Notes: a model not told the origin generated them from the sequence alone. DNA of 64,000 bases from JAOSJT01 sp035362335 (GCA_035362335.1 DAOSDL010000006.1:95098-159097); one strand, 5' to 3'; counted from the stretch's first letter, positions 15,806 through 25,319 are shown. A program made the numbers and translations.

Positions 15806-17428
15806 CTACTGAAAGGGCTTGCCAATATCCAGTGCCTTTTTGATGCCTGGGTGCATCTTATAGGCAACGCCAACTCTGACCTTTGGGGCTAGGTTTGTGG
15901 GGGTACGCTCGCGAAAGCAGTATCCGTAGAACTTCTCGTCTTCTGTCTCAGAAACCCAGCACAGCACTGCTAAGTCGTATAAAAACTGGAGAAATGTATC
16001 AGGAGACTTAGCATAAGACGGGATCTGTAGTCCGTTCCGTCTGAAGTATAACGCATATTCGTTGTAAGAATTCTCGAATTCCTCGTGAGTAAACTGAGGC
16101 TTGCCGTGAAGACACTGGAAGAAACGAAGGAAGTGCTCCCACGCATCGGCTGGATAGTAGAAGCACAAGTGATCCTTCACTTCTCCAAGCAGGTAATCCG
16201 AATACTGGCGTGTGAACATCGGATTCCTAAGATCAGCCACTTTGAATGTATCGTATCCATCCCGACCCTGTGCAACGAAGTTCGCCTTCAGGATTGCCAA
16301 GATGCTGAGAATGTCACGCGGGCGATAAAGGGAAATCCTGAGAATCTCGATAAACGAGGACGGATGTTCGCGTTCATCCCTTGGGTACGTTTCCTCGAAC
16401 GGGAAGTAGTGATCCCAAGCCTCACCTTCCCGACATGCTGGCGATTGCTGGAACGCCAATACACGTTCAGCTATTTGAAATAGGCCTGATGAGCGATGCT
16501 CCCTGTAAGTCGTGAGCCAATCCAGAACAACGCTGTTGTCTCTGAGCTTGCTGTTTTGATTTTGAAGCCCGAGTTTGTCGAAGATGTCTGGACGGACAAG
16601 TAGCACAGCCCGCATACGGCCTTTGGAACCCTTGATCGCAGCGAAGAAATCGTTATTTACGGCCCATACGGCATTCGCCAATCCCTTAATGCACTCGAGA
16701 TACGTATCGTAAGGGATGGTTCCTGGTCGTATGTCTATGCCATCGACGAAAATGATGTAGTCGTGATCCAGTTTGACGCTTGTGAGTGCGCTCTCTAGCT
16801 GTCTTTCAACGAACATCAGATTAATCTGAAAGCGATTTTCTGTGAATATAACCGAATTCTTGCGATCAGCGCCGATTTCTGCATGTTTGGAAAGCAGACG
16901 CGCACTTACATCTGCTTCAATGGCAAACTGCATCGCGTTAACTATTTCTGGTGAAAACGCGCTATCGTAAAACGCGTCAATTGCTTGTTTCAAGGCTCGG
17001 AACTTCCTATTGTTGTCCCACCAAGAACGTTCACGGCCTTCTCGCGCTGCAATCCTTTCAGCGAACAGCAAGAGCAGTATGACCCTCCATATGCGCGTGT
17101 AGTCAGTTAAGGTCAGGTGGTACGATTGCTTTAACTCCACGAACTTAGCATACTCTGTCTCGCGGATGTACTTCAGGCAGGCTTGCTTCTCACGGTATTG
17201 ATTGTTCTCCATATACACGGCATAGGCAGTCTTCCCTGATCCCTTTTCTCCGACTAGAAAAAAGGTGCTAGGTTCACACAGCCCCTCCAGCTCAGGGGTG
17301 CGGACGAAGAGCCGGTTCAGTAAATCCTTGTTTTCACGCCGCTTGTAGTTTTCAGCATCACGGAAACCGAGTTGTAATTCAGGTATTGGTATCACAGATC
17401 CCCCTCCGTTTGTATTTCGCATTTTCAC
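15806..17428 (-). CDS. P-loop ATPase, Sll1717-type
   Basis: A 540-residue cytoplasmic ATPase. Residues 34-46 (KDLLNRLFVRTPE) lead into Walker A GEKGSGKT at 60-67, and Walker B YIIFVDGID lies at about 224-232. A sensor-like RAVLLVRPDIF segment follows near 285. The pattern fits the 'P-loop ATPase, Sll1717 family' group often found in mobile or defence neighbourhoods. The C-terminal half is helical without known motifs and may sense or recruit partners. It begins with GTG at 17428 (or ATG at 17422) and is the first gene of the AT-rich block. The palindromic island repeat lies about 210 bases upstream. The biological role is not known. Confidence 0.75.
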   Translation of the reverse strand: MKMRNTNGGGSVIPIPELQLGFRDAENYKRRENKDLLNRLFVRTPELEGLCEPSTFFLVGEKGSGKTAYAVYMENNQYREKQACLKYIRETEYAKFVELKQSYHLTLTDYTRIWRVILLLLFAERIAAREGRERSWWDNNRKFRALKQAIDAFYDSAFSPEIVNAMQFAIEADVSARLLSKHAEIGADRKNSVIFTENRFQINLMFVERQLESALTSVKLDHDYIIFVDGIDIRPGTIPYDTYLECIKGLANAVWAVNNDFFAAIKGSKGRMRAVLLVRPDIFDKLGLQNQNSKLRDNSVVLDWLTTYREHRSSGLFQIAERVLAFQQSPACREGEAWDHYFPFEETYPRDEREHPSSFIEILRISLYRPRDILSILAILKANFVAQGRDGYDTFKVADLRNPMFTRQYSDYLLGEVKDHLCFYYPADAWEHFLRFFQCLHGKPQFTHEEFENSYNEYALYFRRNGLQIPSYAKSPDTFLQFLYDLAVLCWVSETEDEKFYGYCFRERTPTNLAPKVRVGVAYKMHPGIKKALDIGKPFQ

Positions 17429-17757
17429 TGCATTTGCTGAAAATCAGTAGGGACGCGCAGTAGTTGGATTTCACTGAAGATGAACGTATTTGAAGCGCAT
17501 GGAGCTCTATGCTACAGACGACCTTAATATTGATTATTCAACATGACGGCACCTAGCCGTGACATAGCGAGCCCTCGTAGCCTGACTGCAAATGTGCTGG
17601 AATCCGGTTCCCTCGTCTCCGAGCCTTGTCTCATGAGTGCTCGTCCTTCTTCTTACTGACGAATCGGGTAATATTGTGCGCAATATATCGCTTCTGTCGC
17701 GGGGGCGCAAGTGTTTAATGCGGGTGGGGTACAATTTTTATTCATGGTCGTTCACCG
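17429..17757. other. Intergenic spacer with palindromic repeat
   Basis: About 330 bases at the right boundary of the island. It holds the third palindromic repeat copy (17639-17710). Beyond that nothing recognisable is present. Base composition changes from AT-rich to GC-rich across this spacer. Confidence 0.6.
17639..17710. repeat. Palindromic island repeat, copy 3
   Basis: It shares GAATCGGGTAATATTGTGCG and CAATATATCGCTTC with copies 1 and 2; the flanks have diverged (CTGTCGCGGGGGCGCAAG in place of CTTTGCAGGGGTGCAAA). It marks the right edge of the accessory island, 210 bases 5' of the ATPase start. Confidence 0.85.
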
Positions 17758-18516
17758 CTACCTCTGCCGAACCTCCAGCCGATAGCGGCCGGCGGGGTCG
17801 ACGCGGAGGGTGGGGATGCGGTGGTTGCGTTCGAAGGCGTCATAGCCGGCTTTGAGCTGTGTCCAGAAATCGGCGAGTGTGGGTTGCTCGAGGACGGTGT
17901 TGAGCAGGCCGGCGAAGCGGGTTTCGGTCATGCGCAGGGGAAAGATGTGTACGGGTATGCGCTGCTGCCCGGCGGCGCGGGCGCGCGCGGCGAGCAGGTA
18001 GATTTCGCGGATGTCATTGTCCTGTACGGATATGCAGCCGATGCTCACGCAACGCCCGTGCATGTAAATGTCGCCGCCGGGATTGCCTCCACGCGTGTGT
18101 ATGCGGTCGGCGGCATTCGGATAATCGAGGCCCAGCGAGAGCAGGTAACTGCTCGTGGGATTGAAATGCGTGACCTGGTAAAATCCCTCGGGTACCTGCA
18201 TGTCGCCCTGCGCACGTTTCGGACCGAGGGTTCCGGAATATCCGCAGAAGTCGTAGTCGCGGTACAACGCCATGCTGTCGGCCGATCGTACCCACAATTC
18301 CACGCTGCGCTCGTCCTTGAACACGCGCAGATATACGGCGCGGGGCGGAAAGTCCAGTCCGCGCTCGCGAAAGCTGCGGCGCAGGCTGCTGTCCAGATGA
18401 TCGTGGGCGTATTTTACCCGGGTGAATCCGAGTTGCCGCCGGTAGAAATCCTGCGCGTGACTTTCGGTGGCGCAGAGGATGAGTATGCTCAGGAGGGCGG
18501 TGATTATTGGGCGCAT
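17758..18516 (-). CDS. Exported L,D-transpeptidase-fold (YkuD/YafK-like) protein
   Basis: A 252-residue protein with a Sec signal peptide (MRPIITALLSILILCATESHA, cleavage before QDF). The YkuD catalytic signature is present in IYMHGRCVSIGCISVQD, with the conserved His and the catalytic Cys of the S/CxGC motif near residues 152-160. The KRAQGDMQVPEGFYQVTHFNP segment is typical of the YafK/ErfK-like branch, whose members cross-link murein or remove proteins from it, so either activity is possible here. It acts in the periplasm. It is transcribed toward the defence island but is separated from it by a spacer and is probably a core gene. Confidence 0.85.
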   Translation of the reverse strand: MRPIITALLSILILCATESHAQDFYRRQLGFTRVKYAHDHLDSSLRRSFRERGLDFPPRAVYLRVFKDERSVELWVRSADSMALYRDYDFCGYSGTLGPKRAQGDMQVPEGFYQVTHFNPTSSYLLSLGLDYPNAADRIHTRGGNPGGDIYMHGRCVSIGCISVQDNDIREIYLLAARARAAGQQRIPVHIFPLRMTETRFAGLLNTVLEQPTLADFWTQLKAGYDAFERNHRIPTLRVDPAGRYRLEVRQR

Positions 18517-18571
18517 GGGTGCTCGAAATTCATTATTGGAACTGGATTGGTTGTTCTATGCAGAAGGGGAA

Positions 18572-18610
18572 AACCACAGATTTCACAGATTATTCTCGGA
18601 TTTTCACAGA
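18572..18610. repeat. CACAGATT repeat cluster
   Basis: AACCACAGATTTCACAGATT followed by two degenerate copies, 25 bases after the stop codon of the AddA-like gene and just upstream of the transpeptidase gene. The prefix GGGGAAAACC is shared with the copy near 34648. Confidence 0.8.
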
Positions 18611-18635
18611 TGAAATGCGGGAAGCCGAGCCTGAT

Positions 18636-21600
18636 TCATGCGGTAACGGTATCGTTCTGTTCGGTTACATCCACGACGGTGTTGTCGGCGAGGAACCAGA
18701 GCAGGGCGCGTGCGGGCTGTCCGCTGAGGTCGCGCCAGGCCCGCGCGTACAGGCGCACCTGCGGGGCGTAATGCGCAACGTAGGCGTCGAGCGCTTCGCC
18801 GGCGGCATCGGTTTTGTAGTCCACGATGGTCCAGCCCTGCTCGTCGTGGAAAGCGAGGTCGATGTCGCCGCGCAGCACGCCGGGCAACGCCTCACCGTCC
18901 GTCCAGGGCTGCGCGAAGGGGATCTCGCAGTGCCGCTGCCCGGCCGCCATGATGCGCCGCCACAGCGGATGCGTGCGCGCGCTGTTTACCAATTCCAGCA
19001 GGGCGCCTTCTTCCGCCGCCGCTATGCCCTCGGCGGCGAGCAGCCCGGCGGCGATGCTCGAGGGCTCGAGCGCGGGATCGGTGGCGAGCAACTGCATCAT
19101 GCGATGCACGGCGGTGCCCCAGCGGGCTCCCTTGCCACGCGTTGCGCCGCGCGGCACATCCGCCCCTTTTGCCACAACACTCACGCGCAAGCGCCGCCAA
19201 CCGGGACGCAGGATGTCGTCGCGATGCTGGCTCAGCGTCCGCGACATGTCGTCGGGACTGTCGGTCAGGAGAGCAGCCGCTTGATGGGTCTCTTCGTTCG
19301 CGACAGCAGCGGTGGCGCGGGGCAGGGGTCGCGGAGCGAGCCGGGCGACCTCGTCGGGAGTGAAGTTGCTCGCGCCCTTGTCGTGCCCGAGCAGCAGCAG
19401 CGCATTCCTCGCGCGTGTGGCCGCGACATAGCGCAGGCGCTGGCGTTCGGCCTCGAGATACAGCGACTCCGAGGCCACGAGGCGCTCCCATTCGCGGGGT
19501 TGGGCGAGAGGGCTGCCCGCGTAGGCGTTGTTGCCGCCTTTCGCGATGGAACAGTAGCCGATGCCGGCCTCTCCGCGCCGCACGATGATTTCGGGGTTGC
19601 GCGACCTCGTCGTATCCGTGTCGAGCAGCACCACGAGCGGGGCTTCGAGGCCTTTGGCGCCGTGCATGGTCATGAGGCGTACGGCATCGCGCTCGTCGTG
19701 CAATTGCACCGACAGTTTGGACGACTGCCGCAGGCGCTCGAGCGCACGCATGATGTCGTACAGGGCATCGCCGCGCCCCGAGGCCTGGCGCACATAGCCG
19801 AGCAGGGAAGCGAAGGCGCCCGCGCGCGCGTCGCCGCGATCCTGCGCGAGCAGCCAGGGCAGCATCGCCCAGGTGTCCACCATGGTGGAAGCCACGGTGC
19901 CGGGAGGCATCGAGCGCACGAGTCGCATCGAGCTCTTGATAAAATCGAGGGCCTGCCGCAGGCGCTCGTCCATGCCTTCCTTGAATGCCGCGGTGAGTTT
20001 GAAGCGTCCGCCGGCCTGTCGCCAGCGCAGCAGCGCCGCATCGTCCACTCCGCACCAGGCGCTGCGCAAAAAGGCGACCATGGCCACTTCGTCCTCGGGA
20101 TCGCCGAGCACGCGCAGCAACAAAAGCAGAAGGTCGAGTTCCTCGTTGTCCTGCATCGGTAGTCCGCCGGCGGTACTGTAGGGAATGCCTGCCGCATCGA
20201 GGACGAGCGCTATATCCCGCAACTGCCTGCTTGTGCGTCCGAGCATGAGCACGTCGCCGTAGCGCAGCGGGCGCTCGACGGGCTCGCCGTCCGCGGCGGT
20301 CTCGGCGATGCGTACACCCGCGCGCACGGCCCCGCGCAGCCATGCGGCGAGCGCGTTGGCGGTATCGGCGTGCGCTTCATTGGGGAGAAGGTACATGCCC
20401 GCGAGCGTGCCGGCCTCGGCGCGCTCGGGCAACAGCGCTTCGTACGCGGGTTGCATGTCGCTGCCCGGCGTGGGAAAGTGCGGCGCGAAGACGCGGTTCA
20501 CCGCGTCGCAGATGGACGGCAGCGAGCGGAAATTCCGCGTCAGGCCCAGTACTTCGCCGCCCGAACGCAGCACTATGGCGCGCAGTTGATTGTACACACT
20601 GATGTCGGCACGGCGGAAGCGGTAAATGGCCTGCTTCGGATCGCCCACGACGAAGAGCGCGCCGGGGCGGAGGCGGGCCTCCTGCCACGGGGCGCCGTCG
20701 TCCACATCGCCACAGAGGTAGAGGAGAATTTCCGCTTGCAGTGGATCGGTGTCCTGGAATTCGTCCACCAGCACATGGCGCCAGCGACGCGCGAGCGCAT
20801 CGCGGACGTCGCGATGATCGCGCAGGAGATTGCGCGCGCGCAACAGCAGATCGGCGTTGTCCAGCGCGTTGCGCCGCTGCTTTCCGGCCGCGTAGCTCCG
20901 CCGTGCCTCGTGCAGAAGCGGGAGAAGTCGCGCGTAGTGGTACTGCCGCAAGGCTTCGACTGCGGCGTGCAGCCGCTGCGCGAGAAGTTCGGGGAACAGC
21001 CTGTCGCGGACTTCCTTTGCGAAGCCCGCATCCGTCCACCGTTTGAGTATCACGTTCGCGGCGCTCTTGCTGCGGAACAGCCCCACGATGCGGCTGTCCC
21101 TGGCCGCCGAGGGTGGCGTGGCCAGCAAACTCGCGGCTCGCGCCAGCGTGTGTTGCAGGGCGTCGCACTCTTTCGGATCGGGATGAACATACGCGGCGCA
21201 GGTGTCGGCGAGCGTGCGAATACCGTCGACAGCCGCGGCAAAATCCGGCGCGGCGCCGTCGCCCGGCGGGAAATCCACATCCGGGTGTTCGCAGAGCCTG
21301 CTGTATCCCGAGCGCAGATCGTCGATGGACAGCTCCAATTCCTCCAGCGTGGCGAGCAGTTCCGGATGCTCCGCGTCGAGTACGGCGGCAAAGCGCTTCC
21401 ACGCCTCGTCGCGCAGGGCTTCCGCATCGGCATCCTCGAGCATGGCGAAGTCCGGCGCCACGCCCGCTTGCAGCGGATATTCGCGCAGCATGGCGGCGCA
21501 GAAGGCGTGAATGGTTTCGATGAACAGCGCGTCGATGTTGTCCACCGCATGGCGCAGGCGGGCACGCAGCGCTTCGTCCGTGCCGAGGCGCAAGGCGCGT

Positions 21601-21830
21601 TCGAGAAGGTTTTGCATGCGCAGCCGCAATTCCAGCGTGGCCTTGCGCGTGAAGGTCACGGCGGCGATGCCATGAACATCGGCCACGCCTTCGCTCAGCA
21701 GCGTGAGCATCCGTTCGGTGAGCGCGGTGGTTTTGCCGCTGCCCGCAGCGGCTTCGACGAAGAGGGTGCTGCGCACCTCATCGCGAATGCGTTCGCGCGC
21801 GATGCTGTCGGAATCTCGTTGTTCAATCAT
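18636..21830 (-). CDS. AddA-like UvrD helicase-nuclease
   Basis: A 1064-residue superfamily 1 helicase with a C-terminal nuclease. Motifs in order: EAAAGSGKTTALTER (Walker A, near residue 30), AVTFTRKA, VLVDEFQDTDPLQAE (motif II), FVVGDPKQAIYRFRRAD (III), LTRNFRS (IV), LMTMHGAKGLEAPLVVLLD (V), RYVAATRARNALLLLG (VI). The last 120 residues carry the RecB-family nuclease core GDIDLAF...WTIVDYKTD. With the AddB-like gene upstream it should form an AddAB-type complex that resects double-strand breaks for recombination. The ATG at 21830 has a GGAGGG nine bases upstream and overlaps the previous stop by eight bases, indicating translational coupling. Confidence 0.88.
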   Translation of the reverse strand: MIEQRDSDSIARERIRDEVRSTLFVEAAAGSGKTTALTERMLTLLSEGVADVHGIAAVTFTRKATLELRLRMQNLLERALRLGTDEALRARLRHAVDNIDALFIETIHAFCAAMLREYPLQAGVAPDFAMLEDADAEALRDEAWKRFAAVLDAEHPELLATLEELELSIDDLRSGYSRLCEHPDVDFPPGDGAAPDFAAAVDGIRTLADTCAAYVHPDPKECDALQHTLARAASLLATPPSAARDSRIVGLFRSKSAANVILKRWTDAGFAKEVRDRLFPELLAQRLHAAVEALRQYHYARLLPLLHEARRSYAAGKQRRNALDNADLLLRARNLLRDHRDVRDALARRWRHVLVDEFQDTDPLQAEILLYLCGDVDDGAPWQEARLRPGALFVVGDPKQAIYRFRRADISVYNQLRAIVLRSGGEVLGLTRNFRSLPSICDAVNRVFAPHFPTPGSDMQPAYEALLPERAEAGTLAGMYLLPNEAHADTANALAAWLRGAVRAGVRIAETAADGEPVERPLRYGDVLMLGRTSRQLRDIALVLDAAGIPYSTAGGLPMQDNEELDLLLLLLRVLGDPEDEVAMVAFLRSAWCGVDDAALLRWRQAGGRFKLTAAFKEGMDERLRQALDFIKSSMRLVRSMPPGTVASTMVDTWAMLPWLLAQDRGDARAGAFASLLGYVRQASGRGDALYDIMRALERLRQSSKLSVQLHDERDAVRLMTMHGAKGLEAPLVVLLDTDTTRSRNPEIIVRRGEAGIGYCSIAKGGNNAYAGSPLAQPREWERLVASESLYLEAERQRLRYVAATRARNALLLLGHDKGASNFTPDEVARLAPRPLPRATAAVANEETHQAAALLTDSPDDMSRTLSQHRDDILRPGWRRLRVSVVAKGADVPRGATRGKGARWGTAVHRMMQLLATDPALEPSSIAAGLLAAEGIAAAEEGALLELVNSARTHPLWRRIMAAGQRHCEIPFAQPWTDGEALPGVLRGDIDLAFHDEQGWTIVDYKTDAAGEALDAYVAHYAPQVRLYARAWRDLSGQPARALLWFLADNTVVDVTEQNDTVTA

Positions 21831-24744
21831 GCTGCAATTCCCTCCATGCGTCGAGCATGCTGTTGTCCGCATTGTCCAATTTTACCTGACTCTGTGCGCA
21901 GACGCTCTGCGGTGGACCGCAGAGTTCCCTGAATTCGCAGAAGGTGCAGGTGCCCGCTTCGACGGCACGCGGAAACACACCGTCGCGCCAGGCGCGCAGC
22001 AGGTGGCCGACGGTTTCGGCGAGGCCCGGATCGTCCACCGCGTACGGCACTTCCACGCCTTGCTCCTTGTCGGAGAGGTGGATGTAGCTGAAGCGCAGGT
22101 CCGTGCGTTCGCTACCCGGCAGCATGGCGCGCAGTGCGGTGGCGTAGAGGCCGGGTTGCAGAAGCAGTCCTTCTTTCAGAACGCGTTGCCGGGCGGATTT
22201 CATCGAGCCGGTTTTGTAATCGACGATGCGCAGTCGTCCCGCGGCGTCCATGTCCACGCGATCCATTCTGCCACGCAGCAGCACATCGCCTGCGGGTGTG
22301 CGCAGCAGCGGAGGCGTGTCCGGGCGGTGCAACGGCGCGGGCACGTCCTCGTCGCCCGCGATGGACAGCTCGACGCCGAGTATGCGCAGCTCGGGCTGCC
22401 GGGCTTCGAGGCGCAGGAACATGGTGATGATGCGTTGCAACGCGCCTCGCGCGTGGCGCAATGCGGCTTGATTCGGCGCGGGCTGATCGTCCACGTACTG
22501 CGCGAGCACCTCATCGATCAAGGCCTGCGCTTCGCGCTCCCAGTGCTGCTCCGGCCAGCCCTCGCGCAAGCGGCGCAGGGTGAATTCCTTGAACAACGTA
22601 TGCGCGCAGCTGCCGAGTTCGGCCGGATTCATCCATTCCGACGCGTCGAATTCTGAGGCGGGCGCTGCTTCGAGTCGCAGGAATTTTTGTAAAAATGTCT
22701 TGTACGGACAGCGGGAAAATGCTTCCAGTGTCGAGGGCGACAGCGCGAAGGTGTGGTTGTCCTCCGGCGAGTGCTTCCCCACAAACCCATCGAAGGCGGT
22801 GAAGCGCGGCGAGTCGCGCAGTTCCAGAGCCTCCTGTCCCGCGCGTTGCAGCGGGTATTGCGCAAGCAAGGTGTCCAACGCGTCCGCGCGCGTGCGCCGA
22901 CCGGCTTTATGGAGAAAGTACTCGGCCAGTGAAAGCGGCCACTCCGCCGGCACATCGCCTTCGGCGCGAGGCATCGCGCGTTCGAACTCTCCATAGTCGG
23001 CATCGGGTCGCTCATGCGCGCTGCGGAACAGAGCGAGCAATTCGCGCGACGGGGCGAGGGAGTGGAGTTTGTCGGTATCCAGACGCGCCCAGGACAGGGT
23101 GAGCGCACCGCGCACGCGTCGCGTCAAGGCGCGGAAATCCCCGGCCCGTCGCCGCACGCGCGCAAGGGCGTCGGGCAGTGTCACGCCGAGGCGCTGCGCA
23201 ACATGCTCGCGATCCTCGTCGAGCAGCACGGGATTGATCTCCGCCTTGCCCGGCAGGCTGTCGGCATCCACGCCCAGCACGTACACGTGCGGGCGTCCGG
23301 TCCAGCCCGCGTGCCGGATGTCGCACACGAAGAGATGTCCGGGCAGCGGCATGCTGCTTTGCTCGGCGGTGCCACCCACTTCCTTGAGCACCACCGGCAT
23401 TGATGTTGCGCTGATGCTGTCTGTGATCATGGCCAGCACGAAGGCGGGCTCGGCGAGCAGCTCGGGACCGCGCGCAAAGTCCTCGAGCACATCGTGCAGT
23501 TGCGCCACCGCCTGCGGCTCGCCCGGGAAGGCCGGACGGCAGAGGTCGCGCAGCAGCGTTGCGATATGCTCCACGAGTGTGTGCAGCGAGAGAAAACCGT
23601 CGGCGCGGCGTTCGGGCAGCAGGGCGGCGAAAGCGGCGATCAATTCGCGGCAGGCGGGCCAGGCGGGATTGCCCGCGCCGGCGCCACGCGCGAGATAGCG
23701 GTCGACGCGTTCGACGGTGCGATACGGATCGGGTCCGATGGCCGCGCGGCGCAGGAGTTCGGCCGCAGGCAGGCGGTTGGCCGACACGCCGTCGACGGTG
23801 AAGGGTTGAAAATTGGCTATGCCTTCATAGAGTAGGCGGATGAGAAAATGCGCGTCGCCTCGCTCGATCCATTGCAGGAAGCGCAGCACTGTGCGCGCCG
23901 CTTTGCTGTAATGCAGGGGAATGCCTTCGGCGAAGGTGACGGGTAGGTCGAATTCCTGACACAGCTCCCAGATCAGCGCACGCTGATAGCTGTCGCAGTA
24001 CACGATCTCCACCTGATCGAGAGGGATGCGCCGATGGAGGATGTCGCGCAGCGCCGCGCGGGCTTCGTGCTCGGGTGTCAAGGCGGGACGGAAGTCCACG
24101 CGTGCCGCAGCCACCTCTTCCTCTATCACCATGAGTGCGTTCGGAGCCAGGGCTTCGAGAAAGGTGCGTTCGAGCGGCGGGAGCGCATCGAACTCCGCAC
24201 GCGCGATCAGCAGACGCGGACGGGCGGTATCGTCGAGCCGTCGTGCGGCCTCGGTCGCACGACGCAGCGTGGCAGAGGCGGGGAGCAGGCCCCGGCGCCG
24301 CGCCTCTTCACGTATGTGCTCCCACACCGCATGCAGCGCGTGCAGGCGTGGCTGCTCCGATGCGGCTGCGGGCAACAGTTGCGCGGTCTCAACGCCAGCG
24401 TGGTCGAGGTCGCGTATTGCACGATCGAAGCACCGGTGCAGGCCCGCTTGTGTGGACAGGGCGGCGAAGGGACTGGGAGGGCGGAGGCAGTCGATACACG
24501 CGGCCGCGACAAAGGAGGAGGCGAGGTTGGTGCTTCGTTCGCCGGAGCGCAGCAGATCGACGTCGATCAACTCCCGCGCCAGCGAAAGCGGCGTGCCGCA
24601 GCGCAGACCCAGCCACGCCGTGCCGGAGCGTGCGAGGGCGTCGCGTTGCAACTCGGCGATGAGCGCCGTGGATGCGACGAGCACGCTGTGGGCGGGCGTT
24701 GCTTGCTGTTGAAGAATATGGGAACAGGATGCGGTGAAACTCAT
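21823..24744 (-). CDS. AddB-like nuclease with Fe-S staple
   Basis: A 973-residue protein. The C-terminal third contains a RecB-type nuclease core GRMDRVDMDAAGRLRIVDYKTG and a cysteine set like the AddB iron-sulfur staple: one Cys in FSRCPYKTFLQ before the core, and a C-x2-C-x5-C cluster (CTFCEFRELC) after it. The N-terminal part looks like an inactivated helicase scaffold, and I see no Walker A motif. It should pair with the AddA-like protein encoded immediately downstream. The ATG at 24744 is preceded by AAGGGA and starts the conserved domain; upstream in-frame codons run through repeat sequence. Divergence from model AddB proteins is large, so a gene symbol is withheld. Confidence 0.8.
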   Translation of the reverse strand: MSFTASCSHILQQQATPAHSVLVASTALIAELQRDALARSGTAWLGLRCGTPLSLARELIDVDLLRSGERSTNLASSFVAAACIDCLRPPSPFAALSTQAGLHRCFDRAIRDLDHAGVETAQLLPAAASEQPRLHALHAVWEHIREEARRRGLLPASATLRRATEAARRLDDTARPRLLIARAEFDALPPLERTFLEALAPNALMVIEEEVAAARVDFRPALTPEHEARAALRDILHRRIPLDQVEIVYCDSYQRALIWELCQEFDLPVTFAEGIPLHYSKAARTVLRFLQWIERGDAHFLIRLLYEGIANFQPFTVDGVSANRLPAAELLRRAAIGPDPYRTVERVDRYLARGAGAGNPAWPACRELIAAFAALLPERRADGFLSLHTLVEHIATLLRDLCRPAFPGEPQAVAQLHDVLEDFARGPELLAEPAFVLAMITDSISATSMPVVLKEVGGTAEQSSMPLPGHLFVCDIRHAGWTGRPHVYVLGVDADSLPGKAEINPVLLDEDREHVAQRLGVTLPDALARVRRRAGDFRALTRRVRGALTLSWARLDTDKLHSLAPSRELLALFRSAHERPDADYGEFERAMPRAEGDVPAEWPLSLAEYFLHKAGRRTRADALDTLLAQYPLQRAGQEALELRDSPRFTAFDGFVGKHSPEDNHTFALSPSTLEAFSRCPYKTFLQKFLRLEAAPASEFDASEWMNPAELGSCAHTLFKEFTLRRLREGWPEQHWEREAQALIDEVLAQYVDDQPAPNQAALRHARGALQRIITMFLRLEARQPELRILGVELSIAGDEDVPAPLHRPDTPPLLRTPAGDVLLRGRMDRVDMDAAGRLRIVDYKTGSMKSARQRVLKEGLLLQPGLYATALRAMLPGSERTDLRFSYIHLSDKEQGVEVPYAVDDPGLAETVGHLLRAWRDGVFPRAVEAGTCTFCEFRELCGPPQSVCAQSQVKLDNADNSMLDAWRELQHD

Positions 24745-25290
24745 GGCGTTTCCCTTGTGCTGGGATACTCTCAAGGTACTATTTCGCTTGCTTTTCGCCG
24801 AATGCGCTGCTTGAAGAGATCGAGCGGAATACATTTGAAGAGGGCGCAGAGGACGCAGGGCGCGGAGGAAGGGTTGAGGTCGCTGACCGCTGGAATCCTG
24901 CCGGCTGGCTGAGTGCGTGATACATTTGAAGAGATGAAAGAGAGCGGAGAGAGCGGAGAGGAATTGTTGAGGGCACATCCCGCTTGAATCCGTGCGCCAC
25001 GCCGCAATCGGGTCCACGCAAGGGGGCAGGGACGCCGGCGGCGGTAATCGGTTCTGGCTTGAGCGGTGCGCTCCGCGGCAATCGAGTCAACGCAAAGGCG
25101 CAGGGACGTAAACCCGCGATTCCTCTGAGCCCTCGGTGTGGCGAAGCCCTCCGGGTTCTCCGTGTTCGCGAAGCGCGTGCCGGCAATTCCTCCTTACCCG
25201 CCATTCCCTCATTACTCTCTCCACAAATGGATTGTGCACAACACAGCGACCGCAAAAAAAAAGGATTTGAATTTTTTTTGAGCCCACGCA
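24745..25290. other. Intergenic region with degenerate direct repeats
   Basis: This is part of the roughly 740-base divergent spacer between the AddB-like gene and the metalloprotease-like gene. ATACATTTGAAGAG plus a purine-rich tract occurs twice (from 24829 and 24920). A 31-base element occurs at 25004-25034 and 25078-25108 with the consensus CGCAA, G, CGCAGGGACG. The second element resembles the reverse complement of the CTTGCGTCTTTGCGTTA end of the 145-bp repeat. No gene is supported. Confidence 0.6.
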
Positions 25291-25319
25291 TTGACACTCA
25301 GTGTGGGCTTGAGTATACT
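25291..25319 (+). promoter_or_regulatory. Predicted sigma70-type promoter
   Basis: TTGACA at 25291-25296 and TATACT at 25314-25319 are separated by 17 bases. The -35 hexamer sits in the loop of an inverted repeat (AGCCCAC at 25281-25287 with GTGGGCT at 25303-25309), which could be an operator. The predicted transcript starts near 25326, giving a leader of about 155 bases before the metalloprotease-like gene. Confidence 0.5.

Noticed and set aside
12289..17428. CBASS or Pycsar system around the TIR-like gene
   Set aside because: No CD-NTase or nucleotide cyclase is encoded in the block; only the effector-type domain resembles those systems.
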